In this document: positions 8,265 through 16,697 of the stretch, piece by piece | Position numbering within the stretch: position 1 is the stretch's first letter | How the letters are laid out: each line of letters starts with the position of its first letter | Assembly (NCBI RefSeq): GCF_016598475.1 | Contig: NZ_JAEMUX010000039.1 | Location: forward strand, 1-64,000 | Origin: Streptomyces adelaidensis | GTDB taxonomy: Bacteria; Actinomycetota; Actinomycetes; Streptomycetales; Streptomycetaceae | Direction of reading: 5' to 3' | Length of the DNA: 64,000 nt | Notes under the pieces: model-generated | What the model saw: only the letters and a program-made list of their open reading frames with translations | The model's database searches: none | Told to the model about the DNA's origin: nothing | Made by a program: the position numbers and the translations under genes

Positions 8265-8320
8265 TGAGGGGTGTGCTTGGCCCTACCCCTTACGTCCCCT
8301 TTCCAGATCGGCAGGCCAGC

Positions 8321-9106
8321 GTGGAAGTTGTCATCGTTCCGGATGCCAAGGCGGGTGGCGAACTCATAGCCGAGGCGATGGCGGGGTTGCTCCGGCGCAA
8401 GCCCGCCGCGCTGCTCGGGGTGGCCACGGGGTCGACCCCGCTGCCCATCTACACGGCGCTGGCATCGAAGGTGCGCTCCGGTGCCGTGGACGCCTCGGGG
8501 GCGCGGGTCGCGCAGCTCGACGAGTATGTGGGGCTGCCGGCCGAGCATCCCGAGTCGTACCGCTCGGTGCTGCGGCGAGAGGTGCTGGAGCCGTTGGGGC
8601 TCGGCATGGACGCGTTCATGGGGCCCGACGGGACCGCTGAGGACGTGGCGGGGGCGTGCGAGGCGTACGACAGGGCGCTGGCCGGGGCCGGGGGTGTGGA
8701 ACTGCAGTTGCTCGGCATCGGGACCGACGGGCACATCGGGTTCAACGAGCCGTGCTCGTCGCTCGCCTCGCGGACGCGGATCAAGACGCTGACCGAGCAG
8801 ACCCGGATCGACAACGCACGGTTCTTCGACGGCGACATCGGGCAGGTGCCCCACCACGTCATCACCCAGGGCATCGGCACGATCCTGGAGGCACGGCACC
8901 TGGTGCTGCTGGCCACGGGCGAGGGGAAGGCGGACGCCGTCGCGGCGACCGTGGAGGGGCCGGTGGCCGCCGTGTGTCCGGCCTCGGCGTTGCAGCTCCA
9001 TCCGCACGCGACCGTGGTGGTGGACGAGGGGGCCGCCTCGAAGCTGAAGCTGGCGGACTACTTCCGGCACACGTACAGCAACAAGCCTGCCTGGCAGGGG
9101 ATTTAG
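8321..9106 (+). CDS. nagB: Glucosamine-6-phosphate deaminase
   Basis: 261-aa NagB, converting glucosamine-6-phosphate to fructose-6-phosphate plus ammonia in the cytoplasm. This is the last dedicated step of GlcNAc catabolism. Family motifs are present: GVATGSTPLPIY (phosphate loop), QLDEYVGL, and the active-site stretch GIGTDGHIGFNEP. The GTG at 8321 gives VEVVIVPDAKAGG, the usual NagB beginning, and follows a weak GGCAGG. Codons upstream of it would run through the dre operator. The gene is divergent from the kinase and convergent with nagZ/dasD. Its product supplies central metabolism, and its substrate is the inducer that releases DasR. Confidence 0.95.
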   Translation: MEVVIVPDAKAGGELIAEAMAGLLRRKPAALLGVATGSTPLPIYTALASKVRSGAVDASGARVAQLDEYVGLPAEHPESYRSVLRREVLEPLGLGMDAFMGPDGTAEDVAGACEAYDRALAGAGGVELQLLGIGTDGHIGFNEPCSSLASRTRIKTLTEQTRIDNARFFDGDIGQVPHHVITQGIGTILEARHLVLLATGEGKADAVAATVEGPVAAVCPASALQLHPHATVVVDEGAASKLKLADYFRHTYSNKPAWQGI

Positions 9107-9123
9107 GGCACGGGGGCGCCTGT

Positions 9124-9148
9124 CCGGACACCCGACTGGGGTCGGTGT
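9124..9148. terminator. Hairpin between nagB and nagZ ends
   Basis: ccggacacccgac is followed by a short loop and gtcggtgtccgg, a 12-bp stem with one bulged base. A further tgtccggacacc copy lies at about 9159-9170. It is placed just after the nagB stop. Confidence 0.6.
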
Positions 9149-9269
9149 CCGGATGGATGTCCGGACACCCGTTTCAGGGCGCTGGTGATACGCGTCGGCG
9201 CCACGGCCCGTTGTGAGGACCGTGGCGCCGATGCGTTTCGGGGAGAACCCCCGTCTCCCCCCGACAGCG

Positions 9270-10769
9270 CTAGCGCACCCCCGCGATCACTTCGGCCGCC
9301 GCCCTCCCGCAGACCCGCGCCGCCCCGTGTGTCGCGACGTGGAAGCAGGCGCGGGGCAGGGACTGCGGGATGCCCATCTCCACGACGATCGTGTCGGGGC
9401 GGGTGGTGAGGAGGGTGTCGAGGGCGGTCGTCATCCAGGGGTGACGGTGTTCGTCGCGGACGACGGCGACGATACGGCGAGTGCCGGCGACGGCCAGGGC
9501 CGAGGCGCCGGCGCTGTCGCCCGCGAAGGTGCCCGTCTCGGTGCCGGGGAGCAGACGGGCCAGTTCCGCGCCCACGCCCCAGGGGGTCTCGTCGCCCACA
9601 GCGATGTTCGCCACCGGGGTGAAGGCGGCGACGTACAGGGGCAGGGTGGGCGGTGTGTAGGGCTCGGAGCGGGTGACGGTGAGGGCGCGCCGGGCCGCGA
9701 CCAGGCCGATGTCCTCGCTCACCGGCCCATCGGCACCGCCGCGCACCGCCCCGGCGGCCGACCGCGTCCACCTCGCCAGGGCCCGGACCCGGTTCGCCGC
9801 GTCCGCGAGGCGTTCTTCCGGCAGCTCGCCGGAGCGTACGGCGGCCACGAGGGCGTCGCGCAGACGGCGGACGGTCTCGTCGTCGGCGAGGCCGCCGCCG
9901 ACACAGATGGCGTCCGCCCCGGCGGCGAGAGCGAGGACGCTGCCGTGTTCGATCCCGTAGGTGCCGGCGATGGCTCGCATCTCCATGCCGTCGGTGACGA
10001 TGAGGCCGTCGTAGCCGAGTTCGCGGCGGAGGAGGTCCGTGAGAATGGGGCGGGACAACGTTGCCGGAAGGTCGCAGTCCAGGGCGGGGACGAGGATGTG
10101 GGCGCTCATGATCCCGCGCGAACCGGCGGCGATGGCGGCCCGGAAGGGGGCCAGTTCGCGGGACTCCACCAGCGAGCGCTCCGCGTCGATCCGGGGCAGG
10201 GCGAGGTGGGAGTCGACCGCGGTGTCGCCGTGGCCCGGGAAGTGCTTGGTGCAGGCGGCGACTCCCGCGGCCTGGAGGCCGGTGACGTAGGCCGCCGTGT
10301 GGCGGGCGACCAGGTCGGGGTCGGCGCCGAAGGAGCGTACGCCGATGACAGGGTTCCCCGGATTGGAGTTGACGTCGGCCGAGGGGGCCCAGTTGAAGTC
10401 GACGCCGCAGTCCGCCAGGCGGCGCCCGAGCGCGAAGGCGACCTCTCGGGTCAGGTCCACGTCGTCGACCGCGCCCAGGGCGTGGTTGCCGGGGAAGGAG
10501 GAGCCGGTGCGGACCTCCAGGCGGGTGACGTCGCCGCCCTCCTCGTCTATCGCGACCAGGACGTCCTCGTGCTCGGCACGCAACTGGGCGGTGAGGGCGG
10601 TCAGCTGTTCGGGGGAGGCGATGTTGCGGCCGAAGAGACCGACGGAGGCGAGGCCCTCACCCAAGCGGCGCAGCAGCCAGTCGGGGGCGGTGGTGCCCGT
10701 GAAACCGGGCTGGAGGACCGTGAGCGCGTCCCGCGTGAGCGTGTCCGCGCCAGTGGCGAATGTCGTCAT
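9270..10769 (-). CDS. dasD: Beta-N-acetylglucosaminidase, glycoside hydrolase family 3 (DasD/NagZ)
   Basis: 499-aa GH3 enzyme expected to cleave GlcNAc from chitooligosaccharides brought in by DasABC. The TIM-barrel domain carries the NagZ signature KHFPGHGDTAVDSHLALP, with its Asp-His catalytic pair, and LIVTDGMEMRAI, containing the likely nucleophile Asp. No signal peptide is visible, so it should act in the cytoplasm. It is the last gene of the das operon, 9 bp after dasC. NagZ-type enzymes can also act in peptidoglycan recycling, and sequence alone does not exclude that. The C-terminal 150 residues are a less conserved second domain. Confidence 0.9.
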   Translation of the reverse strand: MTTFATGADTLTRDALTVLQPGFTGTTAPDWLLRRLGEGLASVGLFGRNIASPEQLTALTAQLRAEHEDVLVAIDEEGGDVTRLEVRTGSSFPGNHALGAVDDVDLTREVAFALGRRLADCGVDFNWAPSADVNSNPGNPVIGVRSFGADPDLVARHTAAYVTGLQAAGVAACTKHFPGHGDTAVDSHLALPRIDAERSLVESRELAPFRAAIAAGSRGIMSAHILVPALDCDLPATLSRPILTDLLRRELGYDGLIVTDGMEMRAIAGTYGIEHGSVLALAAGADAICVGGGLADDETVRRLRDALVAAVRSGELPEERLADAANRVRALARWTRSAAGAVRGGADGPVSEDIGLVAARRALTVTRSEPYTPPTLPLYVAAFTPVANIAVGDETPWGVGAELARLLPGTETGTFAGDSAGASALAVAGTRRIVAVVRDEHRHPWMTTALDTLLTTRPDTIVVEMGIPQSLPRACFHVATHGAARVCGRAAAEVIAGVR

Positions 10770-10778
10770 CGGTGGGGG

Positions 10779-11648
10779 TTATCCCTTCACGGCGCCCGCG
10801 GTGAGACCCGCGGCCATCTTGCGCTGGACGAGGAGGAAGAGGACGACGATCGGCACGGCCATCAGGGTGGAGCCGGCCATCATCGGGGCGTATTCGGTGC
10901 CGTGCTTGGTGGTGAAGTTGCCGAGCCAGACGGTCGCGGTCTGGTTCTGCTGGCTCATCAGCATCAGGGCGTAGAGGTACTCGTTCCACGCCTGGATGAA
11001 GCCGTAGACGGAGGTCGCCACCATGCCGGGCGCGAGCAGCGGGAAGACCACGCGGAGGAAGGCGGTGGTGCGGGAGCAGCCGTCGACCATGGCCGCCTCC
11101 TCCAGTTCGCGCGGGATGTTGACGATGAAGCCGCGCAGGGTCCACACGGTGAACGGGAGGATGAAGGTCAGGTAGGTGATGATCAGACCGGTGAGGCGGT
11201 CGTACTGGCCGAGGTCGTTCAGCAGCAGGAAGACCGGGATGATCATCGCGACCAGCGGGACCATCTGCACCGCCAGGATGCCGACGATGACGACTTTCCG
11301 GCCCCGGAAGGCGAAGCGGGAGATGGCGAGGGCGGCCAGCATGCCGACGAAGATGCCGATCACGACGACGGTGAGGGAGACGACGAGGCTGCGGCCGACC
11401 GGGCCCCAGAAGTCGGCGATGTTCAGCGCCCGGCTGAAGTTGGAGAGGGTCAGACCGGTCGGCAGCAGGCTGGGGTCGGGGTCGATCGCGTCCTTCGCCG
11501 GCTTGAACGCGGTGTTCAGCATCCAGTAGACGGGGAAGCCCGCGGTGACGAAGACGAACAGGCCGAGCAGGTTCCAGCCGACCTTCGACTTCCGGTGACC
11601 ACCCGTGGCGGCGGTACTCGTGCCGCTCATGCTGCTCATGCCGCTCAT
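10779..11648 (-). CDS. dasC: ABC transporter permease DasC
   Basis: 289-aa inner-membrane permease of the binding-protein-dependent sugar class (MalG-like). About six membrane helices are present. The EAA loop, which docks the ATPase, reads IPRELEEAAMVDGCSRTTAFLRVVFPLLAPG. The first codon at 11648 overlaps the dasB stop (ATGA), giving tight coupling. Starts at the fourth and seventh codons (both ATG) are also possible. The operon carries no ATPase. In S. coelicolor the shared ATPase MsiK, encoded elsewhere, energises DasABC. Confidence 0.93.
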   Translation of the reverse strand: MSGMSSMSGTSTAATGGHRKSKVGWNLLGLFVFVTAGFPVYWMLNTAFKPAKDAIDPDPSLLPTGLTLSNFSRALNIADFWGPVGRSLVVSLTVVVIGIFVGMLAALAISRFAFRGRKVVIVGILAVQMVPLVAMIIPVFLLLNDLGQYDRLTGLIITYLTFILPFTVWTLRGFIVNIPRELEEAAMVDGCSRTTAFLRVVFPLLAPGMVATSVYGFIQAWNEYLYALMLMSQQNQTATVWLGNFTTKHGTEYAPMMAGSTLMAVPIVVLFLLVQRKMAAGLTAGAVKG

Positions 11649-12637
11649 TCGACGTCTCCGATCTTCAGCATCTGACGCATGTAGACCCCGATCACGCCGA
11701 GCAGCAACAGCACGGTCAGCAGGGCGATCGCCGAGCCCTGCGCGTAGTCGTTGACCACGAACGCCTTGTCGTACGAGTACGTGGTGAGCAGCTGGAACTC
11801 GGCCTCCGGGTGTCCGCCCCGCATCACGAAGACCTGCGGGAAGACGCCCATGTCCCAGATGACCGAGAGCGTCGTGAGCATCACGATGATCGGCTTGAGG
11901 ATGGGGAGCGTGACGAAGCGGAACACCTTCCACGCGCCGGCGCCGTCCAGCCGGGCGGCCTCCTCCAGCTCCTTGGGGACCTGGGTGAGTCCGGCGCTGA
12001 GGGTGATGACGACGAACGGCACCGCGCCCCACACCACGAGGAGGGTGATGACGGCGAGGCCCTCGGGCCCGCTGGCGAACCAGTTGTGGCCGATCATGTC
12101 GACGCCGGGGATTCTGCTGAGGAGCGCGTTGAAGATGCCGTAGTCGGAGTCGAAGAGCCACTTGAAGACGGTGGTGGCCACGATGATCGGCATGCCCCAA
12201 CTCGCCACGAGCGCGATGTTGATGAGCGTCTTCACCCAGCCGGAGACCCGCTGGAGCAGCAGGGCGATCAGCATGCCGATGACCATCGTGAAGACCACGC
12301 AGGTAACGGCGAAGACGATGGTCCGGACGACGACGGCCCAGAACTCGCTGTCACCGAGCACCTCGGTGAAGTTGTCGAGGCCGACCGACTCCGCCGGCTG
12401 GAAGCCCCACAGCTGGGACTGGCCGAACTTCTGGAAGGACAGGACGACCAGCCGGACCAGCGGATAGCCGAGGACGAGCGCGAGGATCAGCAGGCAGGGC
12501 GCGAGGAGCGCCCAGGGCACGGCGGATCCGCTCAGGGTCCGCTTTCTGCCCGGCGGTTGTGGGGCCACCAGCGGTGGCGGGGGCGCCGACCGCGCGGGCG
12601 GCAACTTGGCGGGGGTGGTGGTGTCTGCGGCACTCAT
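11645..12637 (-). CDS. dasB: ABC transporter permease DasB
   Basis: 330-aa permease paired with DasC (MalF-like). A Pro-rich N-terminal cytoplasmic tail of about 40 residues precedes six membrane helices. The EAA loop reads VPKELEEAARLDGAGAWKVFRFVTLPILKP (in part). It has an ATG start at 12637 after gaggagcg. The gene lies downstream of dasA, separated by a strong hairpin and a 26-bp tandem repeat. That layout should give less permease than binding protein. The predicted substrate is N,N'-diacetylchitobiose, inferred from the operon and the known DasABC system. Confidence 0.93.
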   Translation of the reverse strand: MSAADTTTPAKLPPARSAPPPPLVAPQPPGRKRTLSGSAVPWALLAPCLLILALVLGYPLVRLVVLSFQKFGQSQLWGFQPAESVGLDNFTEVLGDSEFWAVVVRTIVFAVTCVVFTMVIGMLIALLLQRVSGWVKTLINIALVASWGMPIIVATTVFKWLFDSDYGIFNALLSRIPGVDMIGHNWFASGPEGLAVITLLVVWGAVPFVVITLSAGLTQVPKELEEAARLDGAGAWKVFRFVTLPILKPIIVMLTTLSVIWDMGVFPQVFVMRGGHPEAEFQLLTTYSYDKAFVVNDYAQGSAIALLTVLLLLGVIGVYMRQMLKIGDVE

Positions 12638-12663
12638 CGCGCGCTCCTCAGCGGTCCCTCAGG

Positions 12664-12775
12664 TCGTACGAAGGCGAAGCCCGCACGGGCCGCACGGAGG
12701 CGAGGCCCTGACAGCCGTACGAGGGCGAGGCCCCGGACGGCCGCACAACGGGTAAGCCCCGAACGGTCGTACGAG
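12664..12775. repeat. Degenerate 26-bp tandem repeat between dasA and dasB
   Basis: Units begin near 12664, 12690, 12715 and 12741, with a partial fifth at 12767. The core pattern is (t/c)cg(t/c)ac-g-ggcgaggccc followed by g-acgg. Units are 25-26 bp and roughly 70-85 percent alike by eye. The repeat fills most of the spacer between the dasA terminator and the dasB start. Confidence 0.75.
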
Positions 12776-12777
12776 AA

Positions 12778-12810
12778 GTGGGGCCCCGCCATCGAGCGGC
12801 GGGGCCCCAC
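12778..12810 (-). terminator. Terminator-like hairpin after dasA
   Basis: A 13-bp perfect stem, gtggggccccgcc/ggcggggccccac, with a 7-nt loop, begins 7 bp after the dasA stop. Its position between dasA and dasBC suggests partial termination, with excess binding protein over permeases. That is common in such operons. Confidence 0.8.
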
Positions 12811-12816
12811 CGGTGG

Positions 12817-14097
12817 TCACTCGGTGTTGATGACCTTGTCGATCTCGGCGTCCGCTTCCTTCGCGGCCTCCTCGACCGACTGCTTGCCGGTGCCGATGGA
12901 CTGCAGCATGGTCTGCAGGATCTGGGCCTTCTCGACCTGGCCCCAGCCGGGGGCCATCGGGACGAACCAGTTGGACTCGGCCGCGGTGGCGGGGACCGCC
13001 GTGGCCGGGTCGTCCTTGAGGGTCGCGAGGTCGGTCTTGTTGTTGGGCAGGTTGCCCTTCTCGATCAGGCCCTTCTGGCCGGAGGAGCCGGCGAAGGCGT
13101 TGATCCACTCGGCGGCGACGGCCTGCGCGTCGGACTTCACCGGGACGGCGAGGTCGGAGCCGCCGAGGAAGACGGGGAGGTTCTTGCCGGACGGGCCGGG
13201 CATCACGAAGTTCTCGACGTTGCCTTCGAGCTTGCCGGTCTTGTCGTTCTCCTTGGCCGCGGCGGTCGCGCCCTCCCAGGCGGGAGCGAAGATCATGCCG
13301 GACTTGCCCTGGCCGTAGACGATGTAACGGTCGGACTCGTCCTTGGTCTTGTCGCCGTGCATGTACTTGTCGACGACGTTCTTGAACGCGGTCAGACCCT
13401 CGATGGACTCCGGGGAGGAGAGGTTGGCCTTCCACTCGCCGCCGGACTCGACCGCTATGGAGCCGCCGGCGTCGTAGACGAAGGACATGGCCGCGTACCA
13501 GTCGCGGGTGGGCTGGTACCAGGCGCTGAACTTGTCGCCCTGCTTCTTCTGCACCTTGTCGAGGGCGGCGGTGAGTTCGGTGTACGTCTTCGGGACGGAC
13601 TTGACGCCCGCCGCGGCGAAGAGGTCCTTGCGCCAGTTGGCGACGCGGCCACCGGCGTAGTAGGGGACGCCGTAGGTCTTGCCGTCGTAGGTGACGGAGG
13701 CCTTGAGGCCGTCCAGCCAGGCGTCGGAGTTGTCGAACTTCGCCGGGTCGACGGGGGCGAAGGCACCCTTGACCATGTAGGCGAGCATCTCGGTGTTGCC
13801 CATCTCGACCACGTCGGGGGTCTTGTCCGTGGCGAGGACGGCGTCGAGCTTGGCGTTCTTGTCGGGCCAGCCGTAGTACTCGTGCTTGATCTTGATGCCG
13901 GGGTGCTTCTTGGTGACCGCCGCGTCGGCGGCCTTGACCAGCTCCGGCCAGTTGTTCTGGGCGTCGACCGTGAGCCAGACCGTCAGCTCCTTGGTGTCCG
14001 CACCGGTGTCCGAGCTTCCGCTCTCGCCGCCCCCGCACGCCGCGATGGAGACCATCATGCCCGCGATACCGATCGCGGTCGCCAGCTTCCTCTTCAC
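12817..14097 (-). CDS. dasA: Chitobiose-binding lipoprotein DasA
   Basis: 426-aa extracellular solute-binding lipoprotein. The signal peptide starts VKRKLATAIGIAGMM and ends with the lipobox SIAAC at residue ~21, so the mature protein is anchored by a lipidated Cys outside the membrane. The rest is a family-1 sugar-binding fold (LTVWLTVDAQN..., WEGATAAAKE). The GTG start at 14097 is preceded by GAGGAGGG. An ATG further upstream would bury the signal peptide. The gene is first in the das operon and has a dre-like operator 97 bp upstream. Substrate (chitobiose) is inferred from the DasABC family and from context. Confidence 0.95.
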   Translation of the reverse strand: MKRKLATAIGIAGMMVSIAACGGGESGSSDTGADTKELTVWLTVDAQNNWPELVKAADAAVTKKHPGIKIKHEYYGWPDKNAKLDAVLATDKTPDVVEMGNTEMLAYMVKGAFAPVDPAKFDNSDAWLDGLKASVTYDGKTYGVPYYAGGRVANWRKDLFAAAGVKSVPKTYTELTAALDKVQKKQGDKFSAWYQPTRDWYAAMSFVYDAGGSIAVESGGEWKANLSSPESIEGLTAFKNVVDKYMHGDKTKDESDRYIVYGQGKSGMIFAPAWEGATAAAKENDKTGKLEGNVENFVMPGPSGKNLPVFLGGSDLAVPVKSDAQAVAAEWINAFAGSSGQKGLIEKGNLPNNKTDLATLKDDPATAVPATAAESNWFVPMAPGWGQVEKAQILQTMLQSIGTGKQSVEEAAKEADAEIDKVINTE

Positions 14098-14193
14098 GCC
14101 ACCCTCCTCAGGGATGCATACCTCAGGGATGCCACAAACCCCCCTGCTCCCCGCGGTGACAGACGTACCGCCCATGGGGCCGGGACCTGGACC

Positions 14194-14209
14194 AATGGTG
14201 TAGACCAGT
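14194..14209. promoter_or_regulatory. dre-like DasR operator upstream of dasA
   Basis: The site reads aatggtgtagaccagt, 13 of 16 matches to the DasR consensus. It lies in the dasA-dasR intergenic region, about 97 bp before the dasA start. Confidence 0.85.
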
Positions 14210-14342
14210 AGGCCGGAGCTTGGCTCAGACCATTTGCCGTGTCAAGGGCGCGAGAGCCCGCTCCGACCAGCCGTTATGCGACCTATATATGCAAGAACCT
14301 TTATGTAAGAAGGCCGCGAAAACCGAGCGAGTGAGCCACACT

Positions 14343-14358
14343 CTTCGGGTAGACCACT
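14343..14358. promoter_or_regulatory. dre-like half-site upstream of dasR
   Basis: Contains a perfect right half, TAGACCACT, with a poor left half (11 of 16 overall). Another weak copy (gtggaccag) lies near 14372. Confidence 0.5.
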
Positions 14359-14392
14359 GGCGCCTCCTGGAGTGGACCAGCGAAGACCTCGC

Positions 14393-14408
14393 CGTGGACT
14401 AGACCAGC
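14393..14408. promoter_or_regulatory. dre-like DasR operator upstream of dasR
   Basis: The site reads cgtggactagaccagc, with a central palindrome tggactagacca (11 of 16 to consensus). It is 57 bp upstream of the dasR ATG, the same distance as the proximal nagB site, suggesting autoregulation. Confidence 0.7.
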
Positions 14409-14464
14409 GGGGCCTGCGAAGGTATACAGAGGAATCACGCCACGAGGAGCCGGGAAGGCGGAGC

Positions 14465-15229
14465 ATGAGCACCGATGTCAGCAGTGCGGAGAACGAGAAC
14501 GGGGCGACAGTCCGTACCGCACGCGTGCCCAAGTACTACCGTCTGAAGAAGCATCTGCTCGACATGACCGAGACACTGCCGCCCGGCACTCCGGTACCGC
14601 CCGAGCGCACGCTCGCCGCCGAGTTCGACACCTCGCGCACGACCGTGCGCCAGGCGCTGCAGGAGCTGGTCGTCGAGGGGCGCCTTGAGCGCATCCAGGG
14701 CAAGGGCACGTTCGTCGCCAAGCCGAAGGTCTCCCAGGCACTGCAACTCACCTCGTACACCGAGGACATGCGGGCCCAGGGCCTCGAACCCACCTCGCAG
14801 CTGCTGGACATCGGCTACATCACCGCCGACGACACCCTCGCCGGCCTGCTCGACATCACGGCGGGCGGCCGGGTCCTGCGGATCGAGCGCCTGCGGATGG
14901 CGAACGGCGAGCCGATGGCGATCGAGACGACCCACCTGTCCGCGAAGCGCTTCCCCGCGCTGCGCAGGTCGCTCGTCAAGTACACCTCCCTCTACACCGC
15001 GCTCGCCGAGGTGTACGACGTCCGTCTCGCCGAGGCCGAGGAGACCATCGAGACCTCGCTGGCCACTCCGCGCGAGGCCGGCCTGCTGGGCACGGACGTG
15101 GGCCTGCCGATGCTGATGCTCTCCCGGCACTCGCTGGACAAGGACGGGCAGCCGGTGGAGTGGGTGCGGTCGGTGTACCGGGGCGACCGGTACAAGTTCG
15201 TGGCGCGGCTCAAGCGGCCGCAGGACTGA
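14465..15229 (+). CDS. dasR: GntR/HutC-family repressor DasR
   Basis: 254-aa global regulator of aminosugar use that also links nutrition to development and antibiotic production in Streptomyces. The N-terminal winged helix has PPERTLAAEFDTSRTTVRQALQEL and ERIQGKGTFVA. The C-terminal ~160 residues form a UTRA ligand-binding domain (GGRVLRIERLRMANGEPMAIE), which binds GlcN-6-P and related metabolites. The start at ATG 14465 gives MSTDVSSAENENG and follows ggcggag. A 31-codon longer frame would run through the dre site. It diverges from the dasA operon it controls. Confidence 0.95.
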   Translation: MSTDVSSAENENGATVRTARVPKYYRLKKHLLDMTETLPPGTPVPPERTLAAEFDTSRTTVRQALQELVVEGRLERIQGKGTFVAKPKVSQALQLTSYTEDMRAQGLEPTSQLLDIGYITADDTLAGLLDITAGGRVLRIERLRMANGEPMAIETTHLSAKRFPALRRSLVKYTSLYTALAEVYDVRLAEAEETIETSLATPREAGLLGTDVGLPMLMLSRHSLDKDGQPVEWVRSVYRGDRYKFVARLKRPQD

Positions 15230-15324
15230 GCCACTTGGGTCTTCCCCGAGGCGAGTCACAGGTGGTGCACGCGGTGTAGCGCAACCCCCTCCCCGCTCCT
15301 GCTCCACGGTCCTTGCGTCGCCGC

Positions 15325-16215
15325 ATGGACACGGGAGCCCCCGCCGTGCGTACCGCGAACGTCCGAACCATCGCCGTCTGGACCGTCGTCGCCCTGGTCG
15401 CGAGGGCCGGCCGGACCGTGCTCGCGCCGGCCCGGAGCGAGCACGTGTCGGCGGCCAGTGGGGTCTCCCCGGCTCGAACGTAGTTGAGAGCTGGGGAAGG
15501 TCGCCGCCGCGCTGGGCTCGTACGCGATCGCCTATCGCTTCTATGCCAGGTTCATCGCGTACCAGGTCCTCAAGGTCGACGACAGCCGGGCCACGCCGGC
15601 CGAACGCCTCGACAACGGCATCGACTTCCATCCCACCGACCGCCGGGTGCTGCTCGGCCACCAGTTCGCGACGATCGCGGGCGCGGTCCAGGACATGGTG
15701 GTGCTGTTCTTCTCCACCTGCCGGGACGGCAGGTGGCTGGGGCAGATGGCCCGGGAGGAGATCGGCCCGTTCGGCGGGGCCGCCGCTGCTCGCAGCCTTC
15801 GCCATCATGATCATCCTGCTGGGCGTGCCGGCGCTGGTCGTCGTCAGCGCCCTCGCGCAGTCGCCGTGGGGCACCTCCTCCATCGCGATGACCGTCCCGA
15901 TCGCCCTGCTGATGGGCGTCTGTCTGCGGGTCCTGAGGCCCGGGCGGGTCGCCGAGGTGTCGCTGATCGGCGTCGGCCTGCCGCTGCTCGCCCTGGTCGC
16001 GGGCCGCTGGGTCGCGGAGTCCTCATGGGCGGACACCTTCACCCTCGCGCCCTCCACCCTCGTCATCTGGCTGGTGACGTACGGGTTTCGTCCGTGGCCG
16101 TGAGGGCGCTGATCGCGGCCTCGATCATCGACCGGGGTCTGTACTTCGCGATGAACGCGCCCGCCGGGGTCATCGGGGACACCGTGCAGAACGCCGTTAC
16201 GCGGAACATCCGCGC
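15325..16215 (+). pseudogene. cstA: Degenerate cstA (carbon starvation / peptide transporter) pseudogene
   Basis: Fragments in different frames line up with CstA in the right order. The first is an N-terminal piece, 15325 to about 15465. Then come LGSYAIAYRFYARFIAYQVLKVDDSRATPAERLD-type sequence and FHPTDRRVLLGHQFATIAG in another frame. This jumps straight to AVQDMVVLFFSTCRDGRW, losing roughly the GPLVGP...GTLW segment of the family. After a third frame with AFAIMIILLG and LRVLRPGRVAEVSLIGVG, a very large deletion leads to SVAVRALIAASIIDRGLYFAMNAPAG in yet another frame. A palindromic repeat sits at the first disruption (15460-15499). Intact CstA proteins are around 700 aa; here only about 280 codons survive. 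No product is expected. Confidence 0.85.
15460..15499. repeat. Dispersed palindromic repeat in the cstA pseudogene
   Basis: Begins ggggtctccccggctcga and ends gttgagagctggggaag. It is the same family as the copy inside sigH at 3017-3057. It introduces the TAG at 15481 that ends the first cstA fragment. Confidence 0.8.
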
Positions 16216-16427
16216 ACCCACGCCCCGGACGCGCCGGTGCCGTCCCGTCGAGAGTCCGAGCGGATGCGGACGGATCGGCAGGAGGCGGACCCCCGGCAGG
16301 GGTTCCGCCGCTGCTGAACACACAACCTCCGCATCCGTTATCCGGACAGGGGGTTCCATACGACGGAACCGTCCCTTACATTTCCTGCGCGTTGAGCAGG
16401 TGATCAGTGAGGGGACGGAGCCAGGAC

Positions 16428-16697
16428 ATGTCAGAAGCGCCTGAAGTGAGACCAACGGTGGTGACACCTGTCAGGGTGGTCATCGCCCTATGCCTGTTCG
16501 CCCCGTTCGTGGCGATGCTCTGGGTCGGCTCGTACGCCAAGACGGACCCGGCGTTCATCGGCATCCCGTTCTTCTACTGGTACCAGATGGCCTGGGTGCT
16601 CATCTCCACGGCGCTCACCTGCACGGCGTACGTGCTGTGGCAGCGTGACCAGCGGACCCGCAAGGCGCGGCAGCAGGCTGGGGGTGCGGCGAAGTGA
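16428..16697 (+). CDS. Small DUF3311-like membrane subunit of a solute symporter
   Basis: 89-aa protein with two transmembrane segments (VVIALCLFAPFVAMLWVG and AWVLISTALTCTAYVLW) and a basic tail. Such proteins are regularly encoded directly before SSF-family symporters and are thought to be an accessory subunit. The ATG at 16428 follows ggggacggag. Its TGA overlaps the GTG of the symporter by four bases, so the two are translated together. Confidence 0.85.
   Translation: MSEAPEVRPTVVTPVRVVIALCLFAPFVAMLWVGSYAKTDPAFIGIPFFYWYQMAWVLISTALTCTAYVLWQRDQRTRKARQQAGGAAK

Larger units (their letters stand above)
7772..8320 (+). promoter_or_regulatory. Long intergenic region upstream of nagB
   Basis: 549 bp between the divergent PdtaS-like kinase and nagB with no convincing gene. 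It contains two DasR-box-like sites (8054-8069 and 8249-8264). The stretch around 8040-8130 is unusually T-rich for this genome. Open frames through it lack codon bias. Confidence 0.6.
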
